The notes under the pieces were generated by a model, which saw nothing but the letters and a program-made list of their open reading frames with translations, searched no databases and was not told the origin of the DNA. A stretch of 64,000 nucleotides of DNA from CAKRJP01 sp963597615 (GTDB taxonomy: Bacteria; Bacillota; Clostridia; Lachnospirales; Lachnospiraceae), in the NCBI GenBank assembly GCA_963597615.1, contig CAVBQS010000019.1, positions 46,468-110,467 of the forward strand. Reading direction: 5' to 3'. The translations under genes were made by a program, and so were the position numbers. Positions within the stretch are counted from its first letter, which is position 1. Every line of letters starts with the position of its first letter. Positions 8,603 to 17,839 of the stretch are shown piece by piece.

Positions 8603-8660
8603 GTTGGTATAAGACTGGCACAAGAATCGAGAATAGAAAATAGAAAGGGGAGAAATCGGC

Positions 8661-9389
8661 ATGTATGAAGAGGAGATAGAAAAGTTACAAGAGATTATTG
8701 ATGAAAGTGAGAGAATTGTCTTTTTTGGTGGGGCAGGAGTGTCCACAGAAAGTGGTATCCCAGATTTTCGAAGTGCAGATGGTATTTATCATCAGCAATA
8801 TAAGTACTCTCCGGAACAAATTGTAAGTCACAGCTTTTTTGTGAGACGGACCGATGCTTTCTATGAATTCTATAAAGAGAAAATGATTTTTCTGGATGCA
8901 AAACCAAACCCGGCCCACCGAAAGCTGGCAGAGCTTGAGGCTGCCGGAAAGCTTACGGCGGTAGTGACTCAGAATATTGACGGCCTTCATCAGGCTGCAG
9001 GAAGTAAAACCGTCTACGAACTTCACGGAAGCATCATGCGCAATTACTGCCAGAAGTGTCATAAATTTTATGATGTGAATTATGTGAAATCTGCCAAAGG
9101 AACTCCTCGATGTCAATGTGGCGGTATCATTAAGCCGGATGTAGTGCTTTATGAGGAAGGTTTAGATTCGGAGATTATTCAGAATAGTATTAAGTCCATC
9201 AGCAAGGCAGATGCCTTGATTATTGGAGGAACCTCCTTGGTAGTATACCCTGCTGCCAGTTTTATTGATTATTTTAGGGGAAAGCATTTGGTGGTAATTA
9301 ATAAAAGTGCAACAGCAAAAGAGGTAGGAGCCGATCTTACCATTGCAGCTCCTATAGGAGAGATCCTTGGAAGGATTCGAGTATCTTAA
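8661..9389 (+). CDS. NAD-dependent protein deacylase, sirtuin (SIR2/CobB family)
   Basis: 242 aa. It removes acyl groups from lysines using NAD. Motifs are GAGVSTESGIPDFRS (NAD binding), TQNIDGLHQAAGS, the catalytic His in ELHGS and a zinc site of C-x2-C (CQKC) and C-x-C (CQC). Start ATG follows GAAAGGGGAG at good distance. It sits 58 bases after sdaAA and could be co-transcribed. Targets are unknown. Confidence 0.95.
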   Translation: MYEEEIEKLQEIIDESERIVFFGGAGVSTESGIPDFRSADGIYHQQYKYSPEQIVSHSFFVRRTDAFYEFYKEKMIFLDAKPNPAHRKLAELEAAGKLTAVVTQNIDGLHQAAGSKTVYELHGSIMRNYCQKCHKFYDVNYVKSAKGTPRCQCGGIIKPDVVLYEEGLDSEIIQNSIKSISKADALIIGGTSLVVYPAASFIDYFRGKHLVVINKSATAKEVGADLTIAAPIGEILGRIRVS

Positions 9390-9458
9390 AGGGAGAAAAA
9401 TAAAAGTTTTCTTCAGCAGATACAATCCTTAAGAGTTTGTGAAAATTCCTTGAACACC

Positions 9459-9487
9459 TTGACAAAATAAGGGCGTATGACTATGAT
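9459..9487 (+). promoter_or_regulatory. Promoter of the valS leader
   Basis: -35 TTGACA (9459-9464), 17-base spacer, -10 TATGAT (9482-9487). The -10 lies inside the loop of the terminator of the upstream gene. Confidence 0.75.
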
Positions 9488-9512
9488 ATTTGGTAGTTTA
9501 TACGCCTTTTTT
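9472..9512 (+). terminator. Terminator of the sdaAB-sdaAA-sirtuin unit
   Basis: GGCGTAT (9472-9478) pairs with ATACGCC (9500-9506) and an inner ACTA/TAGT pair helps, followed by TTTTTT. It overlaps the valS promoter. Confidence 0.7.
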
Positions 9513-9539
9513 GTTACAAAAATTGGCGTTATATTTTGA

Positions 9540-9806
9540 AAGGCAATGAAGAAGAGGAGTAGGCAGGTCTGGCCTGACAGAGAGAGGAATGGGAGGTTGA
9601 GAGTTCCTTAAGGATACAGGGTGCTGAAGGTAGCTTTGGAGCTGGGTGGCTGAGAAGTCTTTGGATGGGGTTCAAGGACGGGTAGGCGATCACGGAATCG
9701 TTCACGTTATAGAATAAGAGGAGAGTATAGATTTATTCTATATAAATGAAGGTGGTACCGCGATGCTCGTCGCCCTTTTATGAATAAGGGGTGGCGTTTT
9801 TTATTG
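9540..9806 (+). promoter_or_regulatory. T-box leader of valS
   Basis: The T-box sequence GAAGGTGGTACCGCG lies at 9748-9762. It is followed by a terminator whose arms CGCCCTTTTAT and ATAAGGGGTGGCG (9771-9796) precede TTTTTT. Upstream is the stem I region, including an AGAGAG-type bulge (near 9580). A GTA at 9630-9632 is the best candidate specifier codon and would read valine. Uncharged tRNA-Val would pair with the specifier and the T-box and prevent termination. Confidence 0.88.
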
Positions 9807-9908
9807 CATAAAGTTGGCAAGCAGTATTGCACTTGGGCAAAATGCGATTTTCATGGAATCCCTTATGAAATACGAAGCCAAAAGATAAAGATTTATGAGG
9901 AGAAAATT

Positions 9909-12563
9909 ATGAGTCAAAATTTGGAGACAACCTACAATCCAAAAGCCATTGAGGCGAAACTTTATGACAAGTGGTGTGAGAATAAATATTTCCATGCAGA
10001 GGTAGATCGAAGCAGAAAGCCATTTACCACTGTAATGCCACCACCGAATATTACCGGTAAACTTCACATGGGGCATGCTTTGGATAATACCTTGCAGGAT
10101 ATTATTATCCGTTATAAGAGAATGCAGGGTTATAACGCACTGTGGATCCCTGGAACCGACCACGCTGCTATTTCAACAGAGGTTAAGGTTACCAACCAAC
10201 TGAAGGAAGAGGGAATCGATAAGAAGGAACTAGGAAGAGAAAAATTCTTAGAGAGAACTTGGCAGTGGAAGAAAGAGTATGCAGGAACCATCGAGGCTCA
10301 GCTTAAGAAATTAGGTGTATCCTGCGATTGGGACAGAGAACGTTTTACCATGGATGAGGGATGCTCTGAGGCAGTTTCTCAGGTATTTATTAATCTTCAC
10401 GAAAAAGGATTTATCTATAAAGGATCCAGAATCATTAACTGGTGTCCGGTTTGTAAGACTTCCTTATCCGATGCGGAAGTTGAGCATGAAGAGCAGGATG
10501 GATTCTTCTGGCATATTAAGTATCCGGTAGTAGGCAGTGATGATTTCCTTGAGATTGCTACTACAAGACCAGAGACTCTTCTTGGAGATACTGCTATTGC
10601 AGTTCATCCGGAAGATGAAAGATACAAAGATATTGTTGGTAAAAATGTAATCCTTCCATTGGTGGGAAGAGAGATTCCTGTTGTGGCAGATTACTATGTA
10701 GATAAAGAGTTTGGAACCGGTGCTGTAAAGATTACACCAGCCCATGATCCTAACGATTTCGAGGTTGGAAAGCGTCATAACCTTCCGGAAATCAATATTA
10801 TGAATGACGATGCTACCATCAATTCCAACGGTGGCAAGTATGAGGGCATGGACCGCTACGAGGCTCGTAAGCTTATTGTAAAAGAACTTGAGGAGCAGGG
10901 ATATTTAGTAAAAATCGTTCCTCATTCTCATAATGTAGGAACTCATGATCGGTGTAAGACTACCGTAGAGCCTTTGATCAAACAGCAGTGGTTTGTGAAA
11001 ATGGAAGAACTGGCAAAACCAGCTATTAACGCGATTAAGACTGGAGAGCTTCGTTTTGTTCCAGAGAGATTTGATAAGATTTACCTTCACTGGTTAGAGA
11101 ATATCCGTGATTGGTGTATTTCCAGACAGATTTGGTGGGGACATAGAATCCCTGCTTACTACTGTGACGACTGTGGTGAAATCGTTGTGGCAAAAGAGCT
11201 TCCAAAGAAGTGCCCGAAATGTGGATGCACCCACTTTACTCAGGATGAAGATACTTTGGATACCTGGTTTTCTTCTGCTTTATGGCCATTCTCTACCTTA
11301 GGTTGGCCAAAACAGACAGAAGATTTGGATTATTTCTATCCAACAGATGTATTGGTCACAGGATATGATATTATTTTCTTCTGGGTAATCCGTATGGTAT
11401 TTTCCGGATATGCCCACACCGGTAAGTCACCATTCCATACCGTATTTATCCATGGTTTGGTTCGGGATTCTCAGGGACGTAAGATGAGTAAATCCCTAGG
11501 AAATGGTATTGATCCTCTGGATATTATTGACCAGTACGGTGCAGATGCCCTTCGTATGACTTTGATTACAGGAAATGCACCTGGAAATGATATGCGTTTT
11601 TATAATGAGAAGGTAGAGGCTAGCCGTAACTTTGCAAACAAGGTATGGAACGCTTCTAGATTTATTCTCATGAATATGGAAGGCAAGGAGATTACTGCTC
11701 CTACAGATTTAAAAGACCGTCCGGCAGACCGTTGGATCCTTTCTAAGTGTAACCGCTTGGTAAAGGATGTTACAGAAAACATGGACAAGTTTGAGCTGGG
11801 TATTGCTCTTTCTAAGATCTATGACTTTATGTGGGATGAGTTCTGTGACTGGTACATTGAGTTGGCAAAATACCGTATCTATCACGCAGATGAGGATGCA
11901 GTCAGTGCTAACGATGCCCTTTGGACTTTAAGAGAAGTTCTTAAGACTTCCCTAAAACTTCTTCATCCATATATGCCATTTGTTACAGAGGAAATCTATA
12001 GCAAACTGGTTCCGGAAGAAGAGTCCCTTATGATGTCTCAGTGGCCGGCATGTCAAGAAGCTTATAACTTCCCGGAAGAGGAGAGTATTGTAGACCACTA
12101 CAAGGAAATTGTTCGTGGTGTTCGAAATGTTCGTGCAGAAATGAATGTTCCAAATTCTAGGAAGGCTACCATCTATGTGGTAACAGAGGACGCAGCTCTT
12201 CAGGCTGGACTAGGACTTTTAAAGGAATCCGCTATGATGATGGCAGCAGCCAATGATTTTGTGGTTCAGGCAGATAAGTCTGGTATTGCAGAGGATGCAG
12301 TTTCTGTTGTAGTGGCAGATGCTACCGTATATGTACCTCTTGAAGAGTTAGTAGACTTTGCCCAGGAGGCAGAGCGCTTAAGCAAAGAGGCTCAGAAACT
12401 AGAAAAGGAGATTGCTCGTGCAGAGGGTATGCTGAACAATGAAAAATTTGTTAGCAAGGCGCCGGAAGCAAAGGTACAGGCAGAGCGGGATAAGCTTGAA
12501 AAATACAAGCAGATGTTGGATCAGGTAAATGAGCGTCTTGCCGGCTTGAAGAATCGAGCATAA
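9909..12563 (+). CDS. valS: Valyl-tRNA synthetase
   Basis: 884 aa. Charges tRNA-Val with valine. HIGH motif is KLHMGHAL, KMSKS is KMSKSLGN, and the CP1 editing domain has TTRPETLLGDTA. The C-terminal coiled-coil tRNA arm is rich in Glu/Lys. The frame is open further upstream to 9780, but the ATG at 9909 follows GAGGAG and begins MSQNLETTYNPK as in related enzymes, while the upstream part overlaps the T-box terminator. Expression is set by the T-box leader. Confidence 0.97.
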   Translation: MSQNLETTYNPKAIEAKLYDKWCENKYFHAEVDRSRKPFTTVMPPPNITGKLHMGHALDNTLQDIIIRYKRMQGYNALWIPGTDHAAISTEVKVTNQLKEEGIDKKELGREKFLERTWQWKKEYAGTIEAQLKKLGVSCDWDRERFTMDEGCSEAVSQVFINLHEKGFIYKGSRIINWCPVCKTSLSDAEVEHEEQDGFFWHIKYPVVGSDDFLEIATTRPETLLGDTAIAVHPEDERYKDIVGKNVILPLVGREIPVVADYYVDKEFGTGAVKITPAHDPNDFEVGKRHNLPEINIMNDDATINSNGGKYEGMDRYEARKLIVKELEEQGYLVKIVPHSHNVGTHDRCKTTVEPLIKQQWFVKMEELAKPAINAIKTGELRFVPERFDKIYLHWLENIRDWCISRQIWWGHRIPAYYCDDCGEIVVAKELPKKCPKCGCTHFTQDEDTLDTWFSSALWPFSTLGWPKQTEDLDYFYPTDVLVTGYDIIFFWVIRMVFSGYAHTGKSPFHTVFIHGLVRDSQGRKMSKSLGNGIDPLDIIDQYGADALRMTLITGNAPGNDMRFYNEKVEASRNFANKVWNASRFILMNMEGKEITAPTDLKDRPADRWILSKCNRLVKDVTENMDKFELGIALSKIYDFMWDEFCDWYIELAKYRIYHADEDAVSANDALWTLREVLKTSLKLLHPYMPFVTEEIYSKLVPEEESLMMSQWPACQEAYNFPEEESIVDHYKEIVRGVRNVRAEMNVPNSRKATIYVVTEDAALQAGLGLLKESAMMMAAANDFVVQADKSGIAEDAVSVVVADATVYVPLEELVDFAQEAERLSKEAQKLEKEIARAEGMLNNEKFVSKAPEAKVQAERDKLEKYKQMLDQVNERLAGLKNRA

Positions 12564-12567
12564 TAAA

Positions 12568-14793
12568 ATGAAAAAAAATCCTATTAAATTTAAAAAGTTT
12601 AAACTGAAAAGACCCGATATAAAGGGTAAGATGGAAAAGCTGAAGAATTTAAAAAAGGAGGACGTGGTTCGCTATTTTAAGAACCGCGCACAGCGTAGGA
12701 AACAGATCCTGGAAAAACGTAAGAATAGCGCTTTTGCTAAGAAGATGAGACCGGTTTATGCATTTATGAACCGGTTCTCTATCATTTTTCACGCACTCTT
12801 AGCTTGTCTTATTAACTTTGCAATAGAGGCTCTATCAAGACATTCCTTGCTTGCGGCCTGGAAGTATATGGTAGGGTCCCCTATGGTATTCTTATACAAT
12901 GCCTTCATGATATTTATAACATTTTCTATTGTATATTTATTCCGAAGGCGGGTCTTTGTAAGGCTTTTGATTACTGTGTTGTGGATGGTGTTAGGGGTTG
13001 CCAATGGTTACATGCTTTTAAAGCGTGTAACTCCCTTTAATGCCCAGGACCTTAAGGTGGCCTCAGATGCGGTGTCTCTGATTAATAACTACTTCAACAG
13101 TTTTGAGTTGATCATGCTGGCAGTTGGTATTGGGGCAGTGATCGTCTTAACCATATCCATCTGGCGAAGAGGTGGCCAGTACGAAGGAAAAATGCACAGG
13201 CTCTTAGCAGTGGCAGGAATTATAGTCTGCGGCTTAGCTTATACCTTTGTCACCAATGCGGCCATTGACAAGCGGGTGGTTTCTACCTATTTTGGAAATA
13301 TTGCCTTTGCCTATGAGGACTATGGTCTTCCTTATTGCTTTATGGCCAGTGTCTTTAATACGGGAATTGATCAACCCAATGGTTATAGCAAGGAAGCTAT
13401 GGAGAAAATCAGCAATAATGGCGAGATTACCAAGAGCGAAACGGGAAGATCAGAGGATGACTTGCCTAACATTATTGTGGTGCAGCTTGAGTCCTATTTT
13501 GATGTAGACGAGGCAGAGTTTTTTACTACCAATAAGGATGCTTGCCCAAATCTCCACGAAATGTATAAAAAATATTCCAGTGGATACTTTAAGGTGCCTT
13601 CTGTAGGAGCAGGAACAGCCAACACAGAGTTTGAGGTGTTAACTGGTATGAGCATGCGATTCTTTGGCCCGGGAGAATATCCTTACAAGACCGTTCTTAA
13701 GAATCAAACCTGCGAGAGTGCGGCTACAGCTTTGGCTTCTTTAGGTTATGGAACTCACGGTTTGCACAACAACGGCGGTAACTTCTACAGTAGAGCTAGA
13801 GTCTATAACAATATTGGATTTGACAGCTTTACTAGCAAGGAGTTTATGAACATTCTTCAGACTACAGAAAATGGCTGGGCCAAGGATGAGGTGCTGGTAG
13901 ACCATATCATGGAAGCTATGGATACGACGGAAGGTCAGGATTTTGTATTTACCGTCAGTGTCCAGGGCCATGGCGACTACCCGGAAGAGCAGGTGATTGC
14001 AAATCCGAAGATCAAAGTGGAAGGTATTGAAGACGAGGCTAAGAAAAATAAGTGGGAGTACTATGTAAATCAGGTTTATGAGATGGACCAGTTTGCCGGA
14101 GATCTGATTGAGGCGGTAGAAAAGAGAAATGAGCCTACTGTGGTAGTTTTCTACGGAGATCATTTGCCTACCATGGGTCTTACAGCAGAGGATCTAAAGA
14201 GCCGTTACCTTTACAATACCAATTATGTAATCTGGGATAATATTGGTCTTACAAAACAGGATAAGAATATTCCTTCTTATCGAATTATGTCAGAGGTATT
14301 TGAACGGTTGGATATCCACTCAGGGGCCGTATTTAACTATCATCAGGAGAGAGGAAGCACAAAGAATTATCTTTCGGATTTGGAACTTCTTCAGTATGAC
14401 ATTTTATACGGCAACCAGTATGTCTATGAGGATAGTGGAAAACCTATTACCAAAGGACATATGGTTATGGGTGTTAGAGACGTAAGTCTTTCCAAAATCG
14501 TAGCTAAGTTAGACAGCGGCTACAGCCTCTATGGCGAGAACTTTACCAAGCAAAGCAAGGTCTTTGTAAATGGAGAAAAAGTGGACAGCAGGTTCCTAAA
14601 CAACACCAGAATCGATATTTCCAATGTGGAATTAAAGGATAATGATGTGATTTGTGTTAAACAGATGGGATCTAGCAATACCACCTTTAGGCGTTCAGAT
14701 TATTATACATATCAGAACGGAGAACTAATCTGCCAGGAAGGAACGGCTACTGATAAGTCCAAATCCTGGGTAGAGCAAGAAAATGATGACTAA
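12568..14793 (+). CDS. LTA synthase family sulfatase-fold membrane enzyme
   Basis: 741 aa. A very basic cytoplasmic N-terminus (about 60 residues) is followed by roughly five membrane helices (about 75-235) and an extracellular sulfatase-like domain. The nucleophile is probably Thr350 in GAGTANTEFEVLTG; metal ligands fit QLESYFD, SVQGHGDYP and YGDHLP. Such enzymes (LtaS and relatives) move phosphoglycerol from phosphatidylglycerol to a polymer or glycolipid. About 100 extra residues follow the catalytic domain. It starts 4 bases after valS, so it may be co-transcribed. Whether it makes true lipoteichoic acid is not shown by sequence. Confidence 0.88.
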   Translation: MKKNPIKFKKFKLKRPDIKGKMEKLKNLKKEDVVRYFKNRAQRRKQILEKRKNSAFAKKMRPVYAFMNRFSIIFHALLACLINFAIEALSRHSLLAAWKYMVGSPMVFLYNAFMIFITFSIVYLFRRRVFVRLLITVLWMVLGVANGYMLLKRVTPFNAQDLKVASDAVSLINNYFNSFELIMLAVGIGAVIVLTISIWRRGGQYEGKMHRLLAVAGIIVCGLAYTFVTNAAIDKRVVSTYFGNIAFAYEDYGLPYCFMASVFNTGIDQPNGYSKEAMEKISNNGEITKSETGRSEDDLPNIIVVQLESYFDVDEAEFFTTNKDACPNLHEMYKKYSSGYFKVPSVGAGTANTEFEVLTGMSMRFFGPGEYPYKTVLKNQTCESAATALASLGYGTHGLHNNGGNFYSRARVYNNIGFDSFTSKEFMNILQTTENGWAKDEVLVDHIMEAMDTTEGQDFVFTVSVQGHGDYPEEQVIANPKIKVEGIEDEAKKNKWEYYVNQVYEMDQFAGDLIEAVEKRNEPTVVVFYGDHLPTMGLTAEDLKSRYLYNTNYVIWDNIGLTKQDKNIPSYRIMSEVFERLDIHSGAVFNYHQERGSTKNYLSDLELLQYDILYGNQYVYEDSGKPITKGHMVMGVRDVSLSKIVAKLDSGYSLYGENFTKQSKVFVNGEKVDSRFLNNTRIDISNVELKDNDVICVKQMGSSNTTFRRSDYYTYQNGELICQEGTATDKSKSWVEQENDD

Positions 14794-14818
14794 ATGATGA
14801 CTATAGGAGTCGGAGGAT

Positions 14819-16153
14819 ATGATGTCGGGATATAATGAGGCAGTGGCTTATATTGAGGAGCTGCCTAAATTTACCAAGAAACATCCGCTGCATCATACAA
14901 GAGAATTTTTAAGAAGACTTGGAGATCCTGCCATGGATAAGAAAATTATCCATGTGGCAGGCACCAATGGGAAAGGGTCTGTCTGTGCTTACCTTCAGGC
15001 AATTTTAATGCAGGAAGGAAGGCGGACAGGCTTCTTTACGTCTCCCCACCTAATTCGATTGAATGAGCGGATAAAAGTAAATAATGAGGAAATCTCTGAT
15101 GAACTTTTTGGGGATATTTTTGAAAAGGCAAAAAAGATAGCAGTAGAAATGGATGAGGAAGGCTTAGGTCACCCCTCTTATTTTGAATTTTTATTTGGCA
15201 TGGCCATGTTGGCCTATGAAACTTGGAATGTGGAAGATATTATTTTAGAGACTGGCCTTGGGGGAAGGTTAGACTGCACCAATTGCTTAGAAAATCCAGC
15301 CCTTACTATTATTACTTCTGTCAGTATGGATCACACTGGGATTTTAGGAGACGCTTTGGAAAAAATTGCCAGTGAGAAGGCAGGGATTATCAAGGAAAAG
15401 GTTCCGCTTTTCTTTGATGGAAATAATAGACTTGTGGCTAAGATTATAGAGGCCCAGGCAAAAGATAAGCAGGTTCCCTATTTTGCTGTGACAGAGGAAT
15501 CCTTCTCCCTTCAGGAAGTTACTGGGAAATATATTGCATTTTCAAGAAGTAATGCGTATGATAAAAGTGTTATTTATCAGGTGCCTTTCTGCGGATATTA
15601 CCAGGTGATGAATGCAGAACTTGCCATGGAAGCGGCAGAATATTTGCTGGCGACTGGTAAGAATGCAGAAAAATCACAGAAAAAAGAAGGGTATTTATGT
15701 AGCTATGAAAGAGGCTGGGTATCAGCCATTGCCTCTGTAAAATGGCCTGGAAGAATGGAACACGTTACAGATCACATGGTGGTAGATGGGGCCCATAATC
15801 CAGGGGCCATTGAAGCCTTTGTAAAAAGTCTTTCTCTTTTGAAGGAAGAGGAGGATCCCGTAATTGTGTTTTCCGCAGTGAAGGATAAAGATTATAAGGA
15901 AATGATTCGCCTTTTATGTAATGGAATTAAGGGAAAGGCCTTTGTGGTGACCCAGATCGAAGACGAGAGAAAAGTCTCAGCTAAAGTTTTGGCAGATATT
16001 TTTAAAAGCTATACAAAGAAGCCTGTTAGGTGCTGTGAGAATCTTTCGGAAGCTTTAAATGTGGCGGAGAAAGAACGCCAGGGAAAGGGACGGATCTATT
16101 GTCTGGGATCTTTGTACCTGGTAGGAATGATTAAAAAGTGTTTAGATAGATAG
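14819..16153 (+). CDS. folC: Folylpolyglutamate synthase / dihydrofolate synthase
   Basis: 444 aa Mur-ligase fold enzyme. It adds glutamate to folates (and may join glutamate to dihydropteroate). The P-loop is AGTNGKGSVCAY near residue 43, then SPHLIRLNERIKVN, GLGGRLDCTN and the C-terminal DGAHNPGAI. Two ATGs are adjacent (14819 and 14822). GGAGG at 14812-14816 is close to both, and the second fits slightly better. Lies 25 bases after the LtaS-like gene. Confidence 0.95.
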   Translation: MMSGYNEAVAYIEELPKFTKKHPLHHTREFLRRLGDPAMDKKIIHVAGTNGKGSVCAYLQAILMQEGRRTGFFTSPHLIRLNERIKVNNEEISDELFGDIFEKAKKIAVEMDEEGLGHPSYFEFLFGMAMLAYETWNVEDIILETGLGGRLDCTNCLENPALTIITSVSMDHTGILGDALEKIASEKAGIIKEKVPLFFDGNNRLVAKIIEAQAKDKQVPYFAVTEESFSLQEVTGKYIAFSRSNAYDKSVIYQVPFCGYYQVMNAELAMEAAEYLLATGKNAEKSQKKEGYLCSYERGWVSAIASVKWPGRMEHVTDHMVVDGAHNPGAIEAFVKSLSLLKEEEDPVIVFSAVKDKDYKEMIRLLCNGIKGKAFVVTQIEDERKVSAKVLADIFKSYTKKPVRCCENLSEALNVAEKERQGKGRIYCLGSLYLVGMIKKCLDR

Positions 16154-16164
16154 GAGGAAGGAAA

Positions 16165-16299
16165 ATGCTGAATTTTGATGAAGAAGTAAAGAAATTCCAA
16201 CCGAGTCTGGAAATTGAAGATATAGAAGAGGCCATTTATCAGGAGGATCTTTCAGATATGACAGATATCCTTAGAGAAGTTATTGAGCAGACCAAGTAG
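16165..16299 (+). CDS. Conserved-looking acidic microprotein, 44 aa
   Basis: Starts with ATG after a strong AGGAGGAAGG and ends 20 bases before the TPR gene. It reads MLNFDEEVKKFQPSLEIEDI and continues as a single acidic amphipathic helix region with about one third Asp/Glu. No known domain. The tight spacing and excellent ribosome binding site make it a real gene in an operon with folC and the TPR protein. It could be a small adaptor for the TPR protein, but that is a guess. Confidence 0.65.
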   Translation: MLNFDEEVKKFQPSLEIEDIEEAIYQEDLSDMTDILREVIEQTK

Positions 16300-16319
16300 C
16301 ATAAAGAAGAGGATATCAT

Positions 16320-17807
16320 ATGGATTACGCAACAAAAGTCTTGTACCAGTCCAATGCCTGGTACAACGATGGCCTAAAAAAAGCAAGCATCAGGGACCTT
16401 ACCGGAGCCACTGCTTCTTTGAAAAAAAGTTTACAATACAATAGAGATAATATTGCGGCTAGAAATCTTTTGGGATTGGTTTACTATGGTCGTGGAGAAG
16501 TGGCGGAGGCCCTTAGAGAGTGGATTTTAAGTAAGAATTTTCAGTCCCATGACAATATTGCCAATTATTACATCAAGAAGGTAAAAGAAAATCCTACAGA
16601 GCTGGCTAAGATGAACCAGGCGATTAAAAGATTTAATCAATCTTTGGATTATTGCATGCAGGGCAATGAGGATATGGCCATTATACAGCTAAAAAAGGCC
16701 ATAGTGGAACATCCGAACTTTGTAAAAGCCTATCAGCTTTTAACCTTACTTTTTATTCATACAGGCCAGTTTTCTCAGGCAAGGCAGTCTATAAGGGCGG
16801 CGCATAAGCTGGATACTACAGACACTACTACCTTGCATTACATGCATGAACTGCGGGCCCTTAGGAAAGCCCAGAAAGTTAAGAGTAAGACCCAGGAGAG
16901 CAAGGCAAAGCATACAGTTACCTACACCGTGGGAAATGATACCATTATCCAGCCTACTACTAATCGCCTGATGATGAATACCAGACTTCACACCGTGGCA
17001 AATATCGGCATCGGTATCTTGGTAGGGGTGTCCCTTATGTGGTTTTTGATTATGCCGGCCCTTAATACATCTACCCAGAATAAGAATGACAAACGGATCG
17101 TAGAGTTTAGCGATCAGATTGCCAGTCAAAAAGCCCAGATTAATGCCTTGAAGAAAGAGCTGGAAACTTACAGAAATAGCGAGGAGGACTCTGAAGATAG
17201 CCAGGCTACAGCAGATGAGACCAAGGAAAGCTATGAGACAGTTATTAACATGTATAATAACTTAAATAGCGGGGATATGAGTTACTCAGCCATGGCAGAT
17301 GAACTTTTAAATGTAAAGGCGGATGCCTTAGGAACTCTTGGAAGGCAGCAGTTTGAGACCCTGACAGCAACTATTTATCCAGATGTGTGCAGTGACCTCT
17401 ATACAGAGGCATCCGAGTGCTACAGTGCAGGAAATTATGACACAGCCATTACAGATTTAGAAAAACTAAACAAGATGGATGATGAGTATAATAGTGGAGC
17501 GGCCAAGCTTTTACTGGCTCAGTGCTATGAGAAAAATGGAAAAACTGACGAAGCGAAAGCCATGTACCAGAAAATTGTAGAAGATTTCCCAAGTACAGCA
17601 GCGGCTACCAGCGCTCAGAATGCCCTGGATGGCAAGTCACAAGAAACGACAGATGATGCTACAGACAGCACTGCAGATACTAGCACGGACAGCGCAGGCG
17701 CTACAGATACTATAGATACTACAGGAAGTGTTGGAGTTGGAAATGATGGGACCATGGGAATGGATCAGACAGGTGGAGCTATGGGGACTGCAGGGATGGT
17801 GCAATAA
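16320..17807 (+). CDS. TPR-repeat protein with one membrane segment
   Basis: 495 aa. The N-terminal 190 residues hold about four TPR-like repeats (for example LLGLVYYGRGEVAEALREW). One membrane helix lies at about 224-242 (GIGILVGVSLMWFLIMPAL). A coiled coil follows (about 260-290), then a second TPR block (about 350-430, LLLAQCYEKNGKTDEAKAMY) and a Thr/Ser/Asp/Gly-rich disordered tail. There is no signal peptide, so the first TPR block is probably cytoplasmic and the second outside. It is likely a scaffold. Partners are unknown. Confidence 0.75.
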   Translation: MDYATKVLYQSNAWYNDGLKKASIRDLTGATASLKKSLQYNRDNIAARNLLGLVYYGRGEVAEALREWILSKNFQSHDNIANYYIKKVKENPTELAKMNQAIKRFNQSLDYCMQGNEDMAIIQLKKAIVEHPNFVKAYQLLTLLFIHTGQFSQARQSIRAAHKLDTTDTTTLHYMHELRALRKAQKVKSKTQESKAKHTVTYTVGNDTIIQPTTNRLMMNTRLHTVANIGIGILVGVSLMWFLIMPALNTSTQNKNDKRIVEFSDQIASQKAQINALKKELETYRNSEEDSEDSQATADETKESYETVINMYNNLNSGDMSYSAMADELLNVKADALGTLGRQQFETLTATIYPDVCSDLYTEASECYSAGNYDTAITDLEKLNKMDDEYNSGAAKLLLAQCYEKNGKTDEAKAMYQKIVEDFPSTAAATSAQNALDGKSQETTDDATDSTADTSTDSAGATDTIDTTGSVGVGNDGTMGMDQTGGAMGTAGMVQ

Positions 17808-17839
17808 AGAAATTTAGGACAAGATTGAGACTAGGATCC

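Noticed and set aside
9780..9908. N-terminal extension of ValS
   Set aside because: It overlaps the T-box terminator and has no ribosome binding site; ATG 9909 has both a good site and the family start.
13741..14163. 140-aa minus-strand frame inside the LtaS-like gene
   Set aside because: Shadow frame; the plus strand has a clear catalytic domain over the same bases.
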